The notes below the pieces were generated by a model that was not told where the DNA came from, searched no databases, and saw only the letters and a program-made list of their open reading frames with translations. Positions 15,157-23,956 of a stretch of 36,143 bases of DNA are shown piece by piece (the stretch's first letter is position 1; each line of letters starts with the position of its first letter). Location: positions 1-36,143 of the forward strand of contig NZ_JAPSLK010000066.1 in assembly GCF_031180885.1 (NCBI RefSeq). The letters are read 5' to 3'. The position numbers were made by a program, and so were the translations under genes. The stretch is from Saccharothrix sp. (GTDB lineage: Bacteria > Actinomycetota > Actinomycetes > Mycobacteriales > Pseudonocardiaceae).

Positions 15157-15753
15157 ATGGCTGAGTCGACGAGGTCGGGCCGCAGCCGCGTACGCCGGTC
15201 GACCAGGGTCAGCCGCCAGCTCGCGGAGGCGCGGAGGCGCAATCTCGAACAGTTGGCGCGGCAGCGGGCGCAGGAGCAACGTGTCGAGGAGGCGCTGGCG
15301 GAATTCTTCCAGGCGGCCGACCGGCAGGCCGTGGCGGAGGAGGACTGCCGCCGGCGGATCGAGCCGCACGAACGTGCCATCGCGCGGGCGCGAAGGCAGC
15401 GTGACCGGTTGGTGGCGGAGCAGGAAGAGGCGCAGGCGCGGGCCGCGCTGGCCATTCACGAGGCGGACCGGACGGTGGAACAGGTCGCCGAACTACTGGA
15501 ACTGAGCGTGAAGGATGCCCGGCGGCTCATCGCGGCGGGGCGGGAGGCTGCGGCCACCGGCACCGCCACACAGCGGGAGGACGGCATGCCGCCGGACTCG
15601 GCGGTGGATGACCGTCGGGCGGAGGACCGCGGCGACAACGCTCCCGACGCCGGGCGGCCGGCGGTGTCGAGCGGCGCGGCTCCTGGCGCGCCGGAAGCGC
15701 AGGACTGGCCTGCCGGACCGGCCGATGGCCGGACGATACCGACCGCGACATGA
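15157..15753 (+). CDS. Coiled-coil protein with an HTH-like segment, possible regulator
   Basis: A 198-residue protein; ATG 15157 follows an excellent GGAGGGAGGA site. Residues 1-30 are basic, and 20-105 form a long charged helix or coiled coil rich in Arg, Glu and Ala. About 107-128 (VEQVAELLELSVKDARRLI) resembles a helix-turn-helix as in sigma-like or resolvase HTHs. The tail from 135 is disordered and rich in Ala, Pro and Asp. It is one of the few plus-strand genes in this part, and its upstream region shares a 16-bp motif with traA. I infer that it may be a regulator of the transfer genes or an autoregulator. Exact family not recognised. Confidence 0.65.
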   Translation: MAESTRSGRSRVRRSTRVSRQLAEARRRNLEQLARQRAQEQRVEEALAEFFQAADRQAVAEEDCRRRIEPHERAIARARRQRDRLVAEQEEAQARAALAIHEADRTVEQVAELLELSVKDARRLIAAGREAAATGTATQREDGMPPDSAVDDRRAEDRGDNAPDAGRPAVSSGAAPGAPEAQDWPAGPADGRTIPTAT

Positions 15754-15799
15754 TCGGCTCACCTGGGAGTGCGGCGGCAGCCTGCCTCGACCAGCGCCG

Positions 15800-16225
15800 C
15801 TACCGGGTACGCAGGACGTGCTCTCGGATCCTGGACGTTTGGTGCCTGCCACGGAACCACCGCACCCACAGCGCCGCCGTCACCACCGAACCGATCGGCA
15901 TCACCAGCGCGACGGGAAGCAGATCGCCCAATTGACCGACGGCGACGGCCAGCGGAGTGACGACGGAGCCGGCGACAGCGCCCCACAGCATCCGGTGGCG
16001 CACGAGCCGGGGCACCAGCCAGAACCGGGTGAGCCGGGCGACACCGGCCATCACCAGCGCTCCCAACACAGCCAGCACCGGCAGACCGGTCACCCAGGGA
16101 CTGCCATCGGCGAACACCCGGCCGGTCACCACGGCGACCAGTCCCGCCACGGCGGCACCGAGGAACGAGCCGACGCCGGCGGCACCGATGAATCGCCAGA
16201 AGACGACGAACGTCGTGGCCCTCAT
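15800..16225 (-). CDS. Small integral membrane protein
   Basis: 141 residues from ATG 16225, beginning MRATTFVVFWRFIG. Hydrophobic stretches at about 6-34, 45-62, 78-98 and 100-118 suggest three or four membrane helices, followed by a basic cytoplasmic tail (WFRGRHQTSRIREHVLRTR). No family recognised. It follows the gene at 16306 with a gap of 80 bp and converges on the gene ending at 15753. Confidence 0.6.
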   Translation of the reverse strand: MRATTFVVFWRFIGAAGVGSFLGAAVAGLVAVVTGRVFADGSPWVTGLPVLAVLGALVMAGVARLTRFWLVPRLVRHRMLWGAVAGSVVTPLAVAVGQLGDLLPVALVMPIGSVVTAALWVRWFRGRHQTSRIREHVLRTR

Positions 16226-16305
16226 GGCGTCCCAGGGTAGGGCACTTGGGCGTCGTGGCCTGCGGGCCTCGTCGGCGGATGATCCGTTCGCCTCGCGAGG
16301 AGGGG

Positions 16306-17142
16306 TCAGCGGCCGATCTGCGTCCGGTGCCAGGCGGTCGCGCCTGCCAGGTCGAAGCTGTAGCCGACCTTGTGCCCTTCCTGTTTGCGGCACCAGCCGA
16401 TCGGGCATCCGTCGGTGCAGTCGCCGAAGTCGCCGTGTTCGCATTCCCCGCACACGAAGGCGTACAAACCCCGAACGTCGCGCAGGAGCGCTGTCCGACA
16501 GCCGGCGTCGGCAAGGTCGTGCACGGCGATCAGGTCGTAGTGGTCCAGGGGATGCAGCGAATCTCCCGTGAGGGCATAGCCGATGCCGGCGATCTCGTCA
16601 ACGGACAGCTGGTCCAGCAGTTCCTCCTGAGTGGCCTGATCCGGGGTGGGTGGTGGGGTGAGGGCAAGCCGGCCGCTGCCGCCGGCGTGTCCGGGGAGGA
16701 AGGCTTCGGCCAGGCCGCAGGTGTCGAATGGGCCGAACCACTGGCGGGGCGAGTCGACGGCGGCGATGAGCAGCGCGGCGGTGGCGCGGTCGGTGGTCGG
16801 GTCGATGTCGACGCCGCCGGGGCGTGGACCGGAGGGCGGGTCGAGGTCGAGGGTGGAAGGCGTGACGTACACGAGGGCGTCCTCGGTGGTGGCGAGGAAC
16901 CCGATCAGTGTGTGGCCTGCGTTGAACGACACCGCTTCCCGCACGGTGCCGCCGACTCTTCCGAGGACGACGCGGTGGAGCGTGGCCAGACCGGTGAACA
17001 CGGAGTGGCTTGTCAGCACTGTCGATGCCGGATAGTGGGGAAGGCGGTCGTCGCCGACCCTGGTGGACGTCGTGGCGGGTGGCATCACGTCCCGGTCGCT
17101 CGGCGGTGGCGTGGCGCTGTCGGTGTAGAAGCCTGCGGTCAT
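16306..17142 (-). CDS. Unknown protein with a C-terminal Cys cluster
   Basis: A protein of 278 residues from ATG 17142 (MTAGFYTDS), chosen because AGGAAGACC precedes it; an in-frame start 18 bp upstream is less well placed. Residues 1-30 look disordered, the middle is mixed alpha/beta, and the C-terminal part carries a Cys cluster (CGECEHGDFGDCTDGCPIGWC spans about 21 residues, with six Cys) that may bind zinc. I do not recognise a family. It follows ssb on the same strand, with a terminator-like hairpin between them. Confidence 0.65.
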   Translation of the reverse strand: MTAGFYTDSATPPPSDRDVMPPATTSTRVGDDRLPHYPASTVLTSHSVFTGLATLHRVVLGRVGGTVREAVSFNAGHTLIGFLATTEDALVYVTPSTLDLDPPSGPRPGGVDIDPTTDRATAALLIAAVDSPRQWFGPFDTCGLAEAFLPGHAGGSGRLALTPPPTPDQATQEELLDQLSVDEIAGIGYALTGDSLHPLDHYDLIAVHDLADAGCRTALLRDVRGLYAFVCGECEHGDFGDCTDGCPIGWCRKQEGHKVGYSFDLAGATAWHRTQIGR

Positions 17143-17175
17143 GGTCGTCTTCCTGAGCATCGTCGTCTGGCCGAG

Positions 17176-17213
17176 ACGTACCGGGTCCGGCCACCTGGCT
17201 GGACCCGGTACGT
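17176..17213 (-). terminator. Terminator between ssb and the gene at 17142
   Basis: Stem ACGTACCGGGTCC with GGACCCGGTACGT (13 bp), which extends inward by GGCC/GGCT with one G-T pair to a 4-nt loop. It starts 35 bp after the ssb stop. Confidence 0.65.
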
Positions 17214-17247
17214 CGATGGTGTGGCGTTCAGCCGCCTGGACTTCCGA

Positions 17248-17712
17248 TCAGAACGGCGGCTTGTCGGTGGAGCCGCTCTCGCCGGCCGGCGGCGCGGATG
17301 CCCAGGGGCCGTCGGCCGGCTCGGCATCGCCGCCTTGGCCTTGTGCGCGGGTGACCTTGCGGATCGTCGCCGTCGCGTAGCGCAGAGAGGGTCCGATCTC
17401 GTCGACGTCCATCTCGATGACGGTGCGCTTCTCGCCCTCGTCGGTCGACCACGACCGCTGCTTGAGGCGACCCTGGACGATGACCCGGGACCCACGGGTC
17501 AACGTCTCGGCGACGTTCTCGGCCGGCTGGCGCCAGATGGAGCAGCGGAGGAACAGCGTGTCGCTGTCCTCCCACTGGCCGGTCTGCCGGTTGAGGAATC
17601 GCGGAGTGGAGGCGATGGTGAAGTTCGCCACCGCCGCTCCTGCTTGGGTGAAGCGCAACTCCGGGTCGGTCGTCAGGTTGCCGATGACGGTGATGACGGT
17701 TTCTCCAGCCAT
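17248..17712 (-). CDS. ssb: Single-stranded DNA-binding protein
   Basis: A 154-residue SSB. The OB-fold (about 5-115) begins ETVITVIGNLTTDPELRFT and contains VANFTIAST, the DTLFLRCSIWRQPAENV segment and VIVQGRLKQRSW, all typical. The C-terminus is disordered and ends DKPPF, a variant of the acidic DDxPF tip through which SSBs recruit partners. Chromosomal SSBs of actinomycetes are usually longer with a Gly-rich linker. This shorter version beside DUF4192 and prim-pol genes looks like the copy of a plasmid or ICE, protecting ssDNA during transfer and replication. Confidence 0.93.
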   Translation of the reverse strand: MAGETVITVIGNLTTDPELRFTQAGAAVANFTIASTPRFLNRQTGQWEDSDTLFLRCSIWRQPAENVAETLTRGSRVIVQGRLKQRSWSTDEGEKRTVIEMDVDEIGPSLRYATATIRKVTRAQGQGGDAEPADGPWASAPPAGESGSTDKPPF

Positions 17713-17868
17713 GGGGAGAACTCCTTCGCGGATCGATGATCAGATCACCGCCAGCCGACCTCGACCTCCCACCCCGATGGCATCCATCGAGTGGGTTCGG
17801 GTCGAGGGGCTGTCGATCTGCGAAGCGGGGATCGGGTCGGGGCAGTGCCCGGAGGGGCGACGAGGGTT

Positions 17869-17889
17869 CCGGCCCGTTGTGTGGGCCGG
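17869..17889 (-). terminator. GC hairpin downstream of the first DUF4192 gene
   Basis: CCGGCCC pairs with GGGCCGG around GTTGTGT, with an outer AGGGTTC/GAACCCT pairing from 17864 to about 17911. It lies in the 307-bp gap between ssb and the DUF4192 stop at 18020. I see nothing else in that gap. Confidence 0.45.
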
Positions 17890-18019
17890 GTTCATCGGCG
17901 CGAACCCTGCCGCGACCTGATTCGCTTCGAGCAGATCGGCAGGCCCTCGGGCCGAACCCACCTGCTCCACAGCTCCTCGCTCACCTGGGAGGTTGTCCGC
18001 CACCGGACACAGGCGGTCC

Positions 18020-19081
18020 TTACAGACGGTCTTCGCCGAGGAGCGTGGCTCGCTCCTCTGCAAACTCTGCGACTCGACGGAACCTGACGGGCGACATGCC
18101 CACGGTGATCGCGATCCGGGTGAGCGTGGCCAGCCGGTGGGTGGGGTGAGCGGTTTCGGCTTGGCGGAGGGCCAACCGCGCCAGGGTGACGTTGCCGCGG
18201 AGGTAGGCGAACATGGCCAGGAGTGCTGCCGGTTCGGCGCGTTCGGGTGCGGGCGCCTTCCTGGTGAGTTCGGTCCACAGCTGTTCGGCGTGGGCCGCGT
18301 GCTCGCCGAGAGCGAAGGCGAGAGCGAGGTCGCGGACCTCCAGGTTGGACAGGGCGATGGCCAGTTCGGCGACTTCCCTGTCGGTCAGTGGGTCGACCCG
18401 ATGGGCAGCCTGCTCGATGTGCTTGCGCACCAAGGCGAGCAGGCGCCTGGTTTCGCCTTTGTCGCCAGCGGAGGTGTTGGCGGTGTTGGTGAGAATGCTG
18501 TCGATCAGGTTCGAGCGCCGGGTGACGTCGTCGGTGTTGTCGGGTTCGAGGGTGGCGGCGAGCGCCTCGTAGCTGGGGTGGACGACGGTGTCGTGGGCGG
18601 CGGCCGTGGCCGCCGGTGAGATGTCGGGGTCGGGCAGGGTTCCGTGGCGGTGGTCGGGAAGGGAGTAGTCGAACCAGCGGGCTCCGGCCGACACGTCGCG
18701 GACGCCGTACACGTGGATGTCCCGGTTCTGTGTGGCGAAAGTAGTGACGAGTTGCTTGTGCAGCAGGCGGCGGCCCTGGGTGTTCGCCTGGTCGGGGTCG
18801 TCGCCGACGATGCAGGCGACGAAGACCGCGTCATGGAGGTGGCGAGTGGTGGCGGCGACCTCGTCGGCCAGTCCGCGTGCACTGGTCGATGCGTCGCTGA
18901 GGTCGTACCAGGCGGTCACCACGATGTCGCCGTGGTGCAGGGCGATGAGGACCAGTGCGTCGGTCGGCTGGAATCCGATCAGGTGTGGGATGACTGCGAT
19001 CAGCCGTCCCGGATCGGAGAGTTCCACTGACGCGTGGCGCGGAGCGTCGACATGTACCGTCTCGGCGCTGTCGTCGGTCAT
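18020..19081 (-). CDS. DUF4192 protein, copy 1
   Basis: A 353-residue protein from ATG 19081; GGGA lies a few bases upstream. DUF4192 hallmarks: DPGRLIAVIPHLIGFQPTDA near the N-terminus, ARWFDYSLPDHRHGTLPDP in the middle and a helical C-terminal half containing FAYLRGNVTLARLALR. The function of DUF4192 is not known to me; the family is typical of actinobacteria. A paralogue lies 98 bp upstream in the same orientation, and the two align along their length, so they arose by duplication. The setting is a replication and regulation block of a mobile element. Confidence 0.88.
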   Translation of the reverse strand: MTDDSAETVHVDAPRHASVELSDPGRLIAVIPHLIGFQPTDALVLIALHHGDIVVTAWYDLSDASTSARGLADEVAATTRHLHDAVFVACIVGDDPDQANTQGRRLLHKQLVTTFATQNRDIHVYGVRDVSAGARWFDYSLPDHRHGTLPDPDISPAATAAAHDTVVHPSYEALAATLEPDNTDDVTRRSNLIDSILTNTANTSAGDKGETRRLLALVRKHIEQAAHRVDPLTDREVAELAIALSNLEVRDLALAFALGEHAAHAEQLWTELTRKAPAPERAEPAALLAMFAYLRGNVTLARLALRQAETAHPTHRLATLTRIAITVGMSPVRFRRVAEFAEERATLLGEDRL

Positions 19082-19179
19082 GGGGGAGTCCCTTCGTCGT
19101 TGCGGGGAAGCGGCAGTTGACACGCACCGGGGTTCGGCACGGGATAGGTGCACCGGGTGCCGTGCTGCCGGTTGCGGCG

Positions 19180-20157
19180 TCAGACGATGTCGTCCGTCGA
19201 AGACGTGATCAGGTCGTGGAGTTGTGCGGGACGGAGGCCCCTGTCCAGGGCGTCACGCAACAGGCATGCGAGGCGGTGTTCCGGGTGGACGGTCAGCGCG
19301 CGGGCGATCGCGATCGCCGCCAGCGTGCCGTCGCCTCGGAGGTAGGCGCTGAACGCCAGCAGGGTCGCGGCCTCGGCGCAGGCCGGTGGCGGGCACTGCC
19401 GGGTCAGGATCACCCACAGTTTCTCCGCTGCCGCAGCGTGGGGACCGAACAGCAGGGACAGGCATTCGTCCCGCACGTCGAGTCGGCTGAGGGCGTGGCC
19501 GACCTGGACGATGTCGGTGTCGGTGAAGGTCTCGTCGCCGCCGGCGATCCTGTCGAGGTAATGGTGGCGGATCCAGTCGACTTGGTCGCCGGGTGTCGGC
19601 TCGGTTTCCTGGGGTTGGTCGTGGTGGAGGGTGTGCAGCAGTGCGGCCCGCCGGGCCAGGACGTTCTCGAGGTCCGGGGCGAGCTGGGCCTCCAGGGCTT
19701 CGCGACTGGGCAGGGTGACCAGGCCTTTCGCCACCGCGCGAACGGCGAAGACCGAGGTGGTCGGATCCGGCAGGTGACCGTGGTGTTCGGCGTCGTCGTA
19801 GTCGAACCAGCGGGCGCCGTGGATGATCGCCGGAACACCGAAGAGTCTGAGGGGCACGCCGGCTTCGGTGAACTTCGTGCGCAGCTGGCGAGCCAGGACG
19901 TGGTCGTCGGTCGGCGTGGCGACGACCACGGCGACGGCACGGGCCCCTTCCCGCATGCCGATCTGGTCGGCGAGGGTGACCGCGGCGAGCGGGTACAGCC
20001 CGGGCTCGGCGGGGCAGTCCGTTCGCAGGCCGAAGTCGATTCTGTCGTCGTCGAGGGCGAGAACCACGATCGAGTCGATGGGGTAGTACCCGAACAGGTG
20101 CGGTATGAAGGTGATCAGCTGCCCGGGATCGGTCACCGCTGTCACGTCGTGGGCCAT
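19180..20157 (-). CDS. DUF4192 protein, copy 2
   Basis: A 325-residue paralogue of the preceding entry. It keeps DPGQLITFIPHLFGYYPIDS, ARWFDYDDAEHHGHLPDP and FSAYLRGDGTLAAIAIARAL. The start is ATG 20157, with a purine-rich GGGA upstream. It differs enough from copy 1 to suggest old duplication or separate roles. The gene follows the Crp/Fnr regulator, with a terminator-like hairpin between, so it may have its own promoter. Confidence 0.88.
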   Translation of the reverse strand: MAHDVTAVTDPGQLITFIPHLFGYYPIDSIVVLALDDDRIDFGLRTDCPAEPGLYPLAAVTLADQIGMREGARAVAVVVATPTDDHVLARQLRTKFTEAGVPLRLFGVPAIIHGARWFDYDDAEHHGHLPDPTTSVFAVRAVAKGLVTLPSREALEAQLAPDLENVLARRAALLHTLHHDQPQETEPTPGDQVDWIRHHYLDRIAGGDETFTDTDIVQVGHALSRLDVRDECLSLLFGPHAAAAEKLWVILTRQCPPPACAEAATLLAFSAYLRGDGTLAAIAIARALTVHPEHRLACLLRDALDRGLRPAQLHDLITSSTDDIV

Positions 20158-20189
20158 GGCAAGTCATTCCCTCCATCGGAGAACGGGTC

Positions 20190-20226
20190 GAGCCGCCGAG
20201 TGTCCTGAATGGACAGTCGGCGGCTC
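20190..20226 (-). terminator. Terminator after the Crp/Fnr gene
   Basis: A 16-bp stem, GAGCCGCCGAGTGTCC with its complement (one mismatch), around TGAAT, 31 bp past the stop at 20258. Its core TGTCC...GGACA also resembles the palindrome at 21008, so a regulator site is an alternative. Confidence 0.65.
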
Positions 20227-20257
20227 GGCTGCGGAGCATCACAAGGTGCGGTCGGTT

Positions 20258-20911
20258 CTATCGGGCGCGGTGGGCCAGGCGCTCCGGGTCGAGGATCACG
20301 ACGCTGCGGCCCTCCTGGAGTAGCCAGCCCCGGTGGGCGAAGTGGGCGAGGGTCTTGTTGACCGTCTCGCGGCTCGTGCCCACGAACTGGGCGATCTCCT
20401 CCTGGGTCAGGTCGTGGGTGACGCGCAGGCCACCCGGTTCCTGGACACCGAACCGCTGTGCCAACTCGAGCAGGGTCTTGGCCAAGCGACCGGGGGCGTC
20501 GTTGTAGACGAGGTCCACGAGCATCGAGGTCGTCCATCGCAGGCGGCGCGCCATGGCGCGCAACAACTGCTCGGCGATGTGCGGCCGGTTCGTGAGCCAC
20601 TGCCGCAGCACGGCCTGGTCGATGCCGAGGGCGCTGACCCGGGTCAGGCTGGTGGCGGTGGATGCGCGCGGTCCGGAGGTGAAGATCGACAGCTCGCCGA
20701 ACATGTCGGACGGCCCCAGGACCTCCAGGAGGTTTTCCCTGCCTCCGGGTGCCGAGGCGGTGATCTTCACCTTGCCGGATTGGATGATGTAGAACCGGTG
20801 ACCCGGCTCGCCTTCCGTGAAGATGACGTGGCGGCGCGGGAATTCCAGCTGTTCCCCCGTGACGTCCGCGAGGGTGTCCGAGAGGGAGTGGTTGTGGTGC
20901 GAGTTGGGCAT
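20258..20911 (-). CDS. Crp/Fnr-family transcription regulator, copy 1
   Basis: 217 residues. The cyclic-nucleotide-binding beta-roll (about 22-112) contains FGELSIFTSGPRAST (71-85), close to the phosphate-binding cassette of GlxR-like proteins. The dimerisation helix follows, and the winged HTH spans about 165-212 with recognition segment TQEEIAQFVGTSRETVNKTL (169-188). The ATG at 20911 follows a GGAG. A second paralogue in the window (33210-33881) has the same architecture. Presence of the cassette suggests a nucleotide ligand; which one cannot be told. It is placed to control the DUF4192 and replication genes. Confidence 0.92.
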   Translation of the reverse strand: MPNSHHNHSLSDTLADVTGEQLEFPRRHVIFTEGEPGHRFYIIQSGKVKITASAPGGRENLLEVLGPSDMFGELSIFTSGPRASTATSLTRVSALGIDQAVLRQWLTNRPHIAEQLLRAMARRLRWTTSMLVDLVYNDAPGRLAKTLLELAQRFGVQEPGGLRVTHDLTQEEIAQFVGTSRETVNKTLAHFAHRGWLLQEGRSVVILDPERLAHRAR

Positions 20912-21007
20912 GGTGTCTCCTGGTGTGCGGGAGTTGCGGGAATGTCGCTACGCGGACCGAGGGTTCGCGTGCGCATGTGGCTGTGGAGCCAGGGTGCAAG
21001 GGCACGG

Positions 21008-21022
21008 GGACATCGAATGTCC
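21008..21022. promoter_or_regulatory. Palindrome upstream of the Crp/Fnr gene, possible operator
   Basis: GGACATCGAATGTCC is a 15-bp palindrome about 100 bp before the ATG of the regulator. It is not the standard TGTGA-N6-TCACA Crp box, so the link is tentative. Confidence 0.3.
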
Positions 21023-21057
21023 TGCTGTGGCAAGACTTTCGTCCCTGCCGCGTTCTC

Positions 21058-21573
21058 TCAGGCGATCAGCGGCGAGAACACCGGCAGCAGGTATGCCTGT
21101 GATGCCGGGACGAGATCGATGATGTCGCGGTCGTTCGTCCACTGTTCGACGAAGCCCAAGTGGACCGAAAGCCAACGGCGCACGGAGTCCTGCAGCAGGT
21201 CGGTGACGACGTGGTGGTTGTTGCCGCCGTGGAAGGTCATGAGGATCTCGGCCTCGTCTTGCCAGGCGAGTTCTGCGGCGATGCTGGTCGGGATCGGCCC
21301 GAGTTCGACGGGGTGCCATGGGCTGCCGTAGGCGTTCCAGAAGGCACCACCGTCGACCCACGGGTGCACGATCAGCCGTAGCGGTTCGTCATGGCCGATG
21401 ACGGTGCCGTCCGGCGCGATCGGCAGGACCTGCCGGCAGTGCGTGCAGCGGCCGTAGGTCGTGACCGGGTCGCTTTCGGGTAATGGCGCGACGCTGCTTT
21501 CGACAGCGGCGTGGTGGCCGCCGGCGCAGGGGGCGGTGTCGACGACGAGGCCGTTCGAAGCCTTGATCTGCAT
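21058..21573 (-). CDS. Unknown protein, 171 residues
   Basis: Starts at ATG 21573 (MQIKASNGLVVD), with AGGAGC 9 nt upstream. It has a possible metal pair CxxC (GRCTHCRQVLP), a His-rich segment (FHGGNNHHVVTDLL) and several Trp residues. The N-terminal part contains CAGGHH. I do not recognise the family. Same strand as prim-pol and the Crp/Fnr gene, lying between them. Confidence 0.65.
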   Translation of the reverse strand: MQIKASNGLVVDTAPCAGGHHAAVESSVAPLPESDPVTTYGRCTHCRQVLPIAPDGTVIGHDEPLRLIVHPWVDGGAFWNAYGSPWHPVELGPIPTSIAAELAWQDEAEILMTFHGGNNHHVVTDLLQDSVRRWLSVHLGFVEQWTNDRDIIDLVPASQAYLLPVFSPLIA

Positions 21574-21824
21574 GGTGTGGGTGCTCCTGCCAGAGCAGAA
21601 CCCCGACGTGCCGGCAGGCACGGTCGGAGGTGACGGAAGGTGGTTGGGGCGTTCCGATCGCTGCGCCTGTGGCGTCACGTCGTGACACGGCTGCCGCGCA
21701 GCGCGGTTCGCTGATGTCCGGTCACCAGGGGTGCCGGGCCCTGTTCGGTGGGGCGCACTCTCCGGTGCGTCGGGGTCGGGTCAGGGCAGCCGTCTGCATG
21801 CTTGCGGGGGGTGAGGCCGGGCGC

Positions 21825-22814
21825 TCAGAGTCCGTGGTCGCTCAGCCGGCGCGGGTGCGCCGCACCGGCGAGCAGACCGTCGGAGATGGCGTCGTCGGCT
21901 TCGTGGGTGGGGATGCGCCGCTGTCGGGCGGCGTTGTGCAGCGCCGCCCGTGCCTCGTCCTCGCTGAACTGACCGCCGGCGACCAGGCGGCCGAGTGTGT
22001 AGGCGGCGCGGACCAGGGTGTCGTGTGCGGTCTTGGGCGCGGCGTGCTTGACGAGGCCGGCGACCGCGTCCAGATAGCGCCGGCGGCGTCGGTCTGGCAG
22101 CGGATGAACGCCGCCGGACACGGTCGTGTCGTGCTCCGGGCTGGACGGTGCGGTGAAGTGCGGGACCAGCCACGGCGGCAGCGATGCGATCGGGTCTCGG
22201 CGGGCGATCGTGTAGAGGCCGTCGCGGCGCATCGAGCCGGCCGCGACGATGAACCCGCCCCGGCCACGGCTGTCGATGCGCCACCCCGCCCGGCTGGCTG
22301 TGTTGCGCAGTGTGCTGTCCACTCCGACCTGGAAGTAGAGGTGTTCGGAGCGGCTGGGGCTGAGAACGGTGTAGGTGTCGCCGGGGTAGGGCTGTCCGGC
22401 GCGTGCGGCCAGCTGCGCCAGCACGTCGCGGCCGTGCCGGGCACCGGCCCACTCCGGCGGTGGCTCGTCGCCGTGCGCGGGGTCGAGGTCGAGCACGTAC
22501 AGGGTGCTCGGGCCGCACGCGATGCCGACGTTGCACGCGGGGAGGGCGCGCCACCAATAGCGGATCAGATCCGGGTCCCGGGTGGCGCGGTACTCCCACC
22601 CCAGATGGCGCTCGGCGCAGACCCCGGTGCGGTCACAGCGGCGCTTGCCATGCAGCGCCGGGGTCTTGGACCTCGGCCACAGCGGGAACACGAACATTCC
22701 CCGGCGTGCCGCCGACAGCGCCACCCCCATCAGGTCCGGTGTGGTGCGGCGGGGCCACTTCGGGTTCCTCGTCGTGCGCCGGCGGGCGGTGCCGGCGGGT
22801 CGCGGTGTGGACAT
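21825..22814 (-). CDS. Bifunctional primase/polymerase (prim-pol) domain protein
   Basis: 329 residues from ATG 22814, with GGGAGG 6 nt upstream. The AEP prim-pol domain (about 28-205) begins ALSAARRGMFVFPLWPRSK and has GIACG (97-101), the catalytic LDLDP (Asp109, Asp111), SEHLYF with His158, and a late DSRGRGGFIVAAGS region. A CDRTGVC motif (60-66) may bind zinc, as in some prim-pols. The C-terminal ~90 residues are helical and may correspond to a primase C-terminal domain. There is no helicase domain, so the protein is smaller than phage prim-pol-helicase fusions. On actinobacterial mobile elements such proteins are thought to start replication; this one is a candidate replication initiator. 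Confidence 0.88.
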   Translation of the reverse strand: MSTPRPAGTARRRTTRNPKWPRRTTPDLMGVALSAARRGMFVFPLWPRSKTPALHGKRRCDRTGVCAERHLGWEYRATRDPDLIRYWWRALPACNVGIACGPSTLYVLDLDPAHGDEPPPEWAGARHGRDVLAQLAARAGQPYPGDTYTVLSPSRSEHLYFQVGVDSTLRNTASRAGWRIDSRGRGGFIVAAGSMRRDGLYTIARRDPIASLPPWLVPHFTAPSSPEHDTTVSGGVHPLPDRRRRRYLDAVAGLVKHAAPKTAHDTLVRAAYTLGRLVAGGQFSEDEARAALHNAARQRRIPTHEADDAISDGLLAGAAHPRRLSDHGL

Positions 22815-22931
22815 GCCGACCTCCCTGTGCGTGCAGAAGTGCTCTTCGGCTGGGAGACCTCGGGAACATCCCGGCACTGCCAATCGCGCGGCCCGATGTC
22901 GTAATAGGGTCGCTGTCGCTGATCTGCGCGG

Positions 22932-23192
22932 TCACGCCGCGGCGGGTTTCCGGGTCGTGTCGGAATCGGCGTCGGCCGTGGCCGTGGTGATCGGCTTCCG
23001 GGACGTCTTCGTGGCTGCTCCCGGCTCGGCTGGCGGCTCCTGTGGCTCGTCCGGGTCTTCGTCGTTGCTGTCGTCCCTGGGGGACTGGGCGCCGTAGCGG
23101 ATCCGGTCGCACATCGCGTCGACCACCTTGGGCGACGCCGGGAGCACGATCACACCGAGCATGACCATCGCCAGGATCGTCAACGCACCCAA
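22932..23192 (-). CDS. Small membrane-anchored protein
   Basis: 86 residues with one hydrophobic N-terminal helix (about 3-18, ILAMVMLGVIVLP) and a long, acidic, Pro- and Thr-rich tail likely to be disordered. The start is TTG at 23192 or a second TTG three codons in; the frame is closed upstream by TGA, and the ribosome-binding site is weak. No family recognised. It precedes prim-pol on the same strand by 117 bp. Confidence 0.5.
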   Translation of the reverse strand: MGALTILAMVMLGVIVLPASPKVVDAMCDRIRYGAQSPRDDSNDEDPDEPQEPPAEPGAATKTSRKPITTATADADSDTTRKPAAA

Positions 23193-23264
23193 ATTTCATT
23201 CCACACAGGACAGTCATCTCCTCGCGTTCGGGTTGCCGCTCCGGCGGCGGAACGCGGCCCGTCG

Positions 23265-23324
23265 GCACGACCGGGCCGGGTGGGGGCAAGCGCGGTTTGC
23301 TTGCCCCCACCCGGCTGGTCGTGC
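23265..23324. repeat. Long hairpin, GCGGTTT-loop family (member B)
   Basis: A 17-bp inner stem (GCCGGGTGGGGGCAAGC at 23275-23291 with 23299-23315) continues as an 8-bp outer stem (GCACGACC/GGTCGTGC) after a GG-versus-A-type bulge. The loop is GCGGTTT with AGC/GCT closing, as in members A and D, although the stem sequence is quite different. It lies 72 bp upstream of the small membrane gene and 140 bp after the stop at 23465. Confidence 0.8.
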
Positions 23325-23464
23325 AGGGTCGTCGCGGTCCGCCGCTGGCGCGGCAACCCGCCGCGACACCTGCCCGGGCAGGAGGCTGGGCGCAGAAGGC
23401 GCCCAGCCCGGTTTCGCGGCCGGCGCGCGCTGGACAGGGTGTCGGCTGCACGCGAGCGGGAGGG

Positions 23465-23956
23465 TCAGCTCAGGGCATGGACGTCATCGGGTGGGATGGC
23501 GATCTCGGCACAGTAGATCTGATCACCCGGCTCGGCGGACTGCTCGGCCAGGCGACGGTTGCCGAATGGTGGCGTCCGGAGGGGACCGACGTTGCTCAGC
23601 GCGGCGGCCTCGCCGTGCAGGAGCAGATAGACGACCAACTCGCACACCCGTTTCGGGAGAAGTACGGCGAACTCGGCCGCGTGGTCCGGATCGACGTGCG
23701 GGCCGGTGAACCAGCGGATCAGGGTCGACGCGACTGCGCGGATACCGGAGGCGATGGCGGGCTGGTCGGTGTGGATGCCGGCGGTGATGTCGCGGCGTGC
23801 GAGTGCGAAGAGCGCGAGGTGCGCGGGAGCGCCGGTGTAGGTGACGCCGTAGGTGTCGGTGAACTGGTGGTCCGCTCCGGTTGCGGCCGTGATGCGGACG
23901 GTGGCGGCGATCGTGGCCGGGTTGATGTCGGGGCGTGGATGGGGCGAAGTGCGCAT
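23465..23956 (-). CDS. Unknown protein, 163 residues
   Basis: From ATG 23956 (MRTSPHPRPDIN). Mixed alpha/beta; an N-terminal segment, TVRITAATGADHQFTDTYG, and a helical middle (HAAEFAVLLPKRVCELVVYLL). No motif I recognise. The same frame stays open for a long way upstream, but sequence character changes there and another gene lies in a different frame, so the internal ATG is preferred. It is the last gene of a three-gene run with 24117-24532 and 24529-24768. Confidence 0.65.
   Translation of the reverse strand: MRTSPHPRPDINPATIAATVRITAATGADHQFTDTYGVTYTGAPAHLALFALARRDITAGIHTDQPAIASGIRAVASTLIRWFTGPHVDPDHAAEFAVLLPKRVCELVVYLLLHGEAAALSNVGPLRTPPFGNRRLAEQSAEPGDQIYCAEIAIPPDDVHALS

Noticed and set aside
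16246..17739. Plus-strand open frame of 497 codons opposite ssb and its neighbour
   Set aside because: It spans two well-supported minus-strand genes and their terminator; composition is that of antisense high-GC DNA.
21695..21716. Possible fifth member of the hairpin family (CAGC-GCGGTTC-GCTG)
   Set aside because: Only a 4-bp stem is present and the arms do not pair further, so it may be chance or a fully decayed copy.
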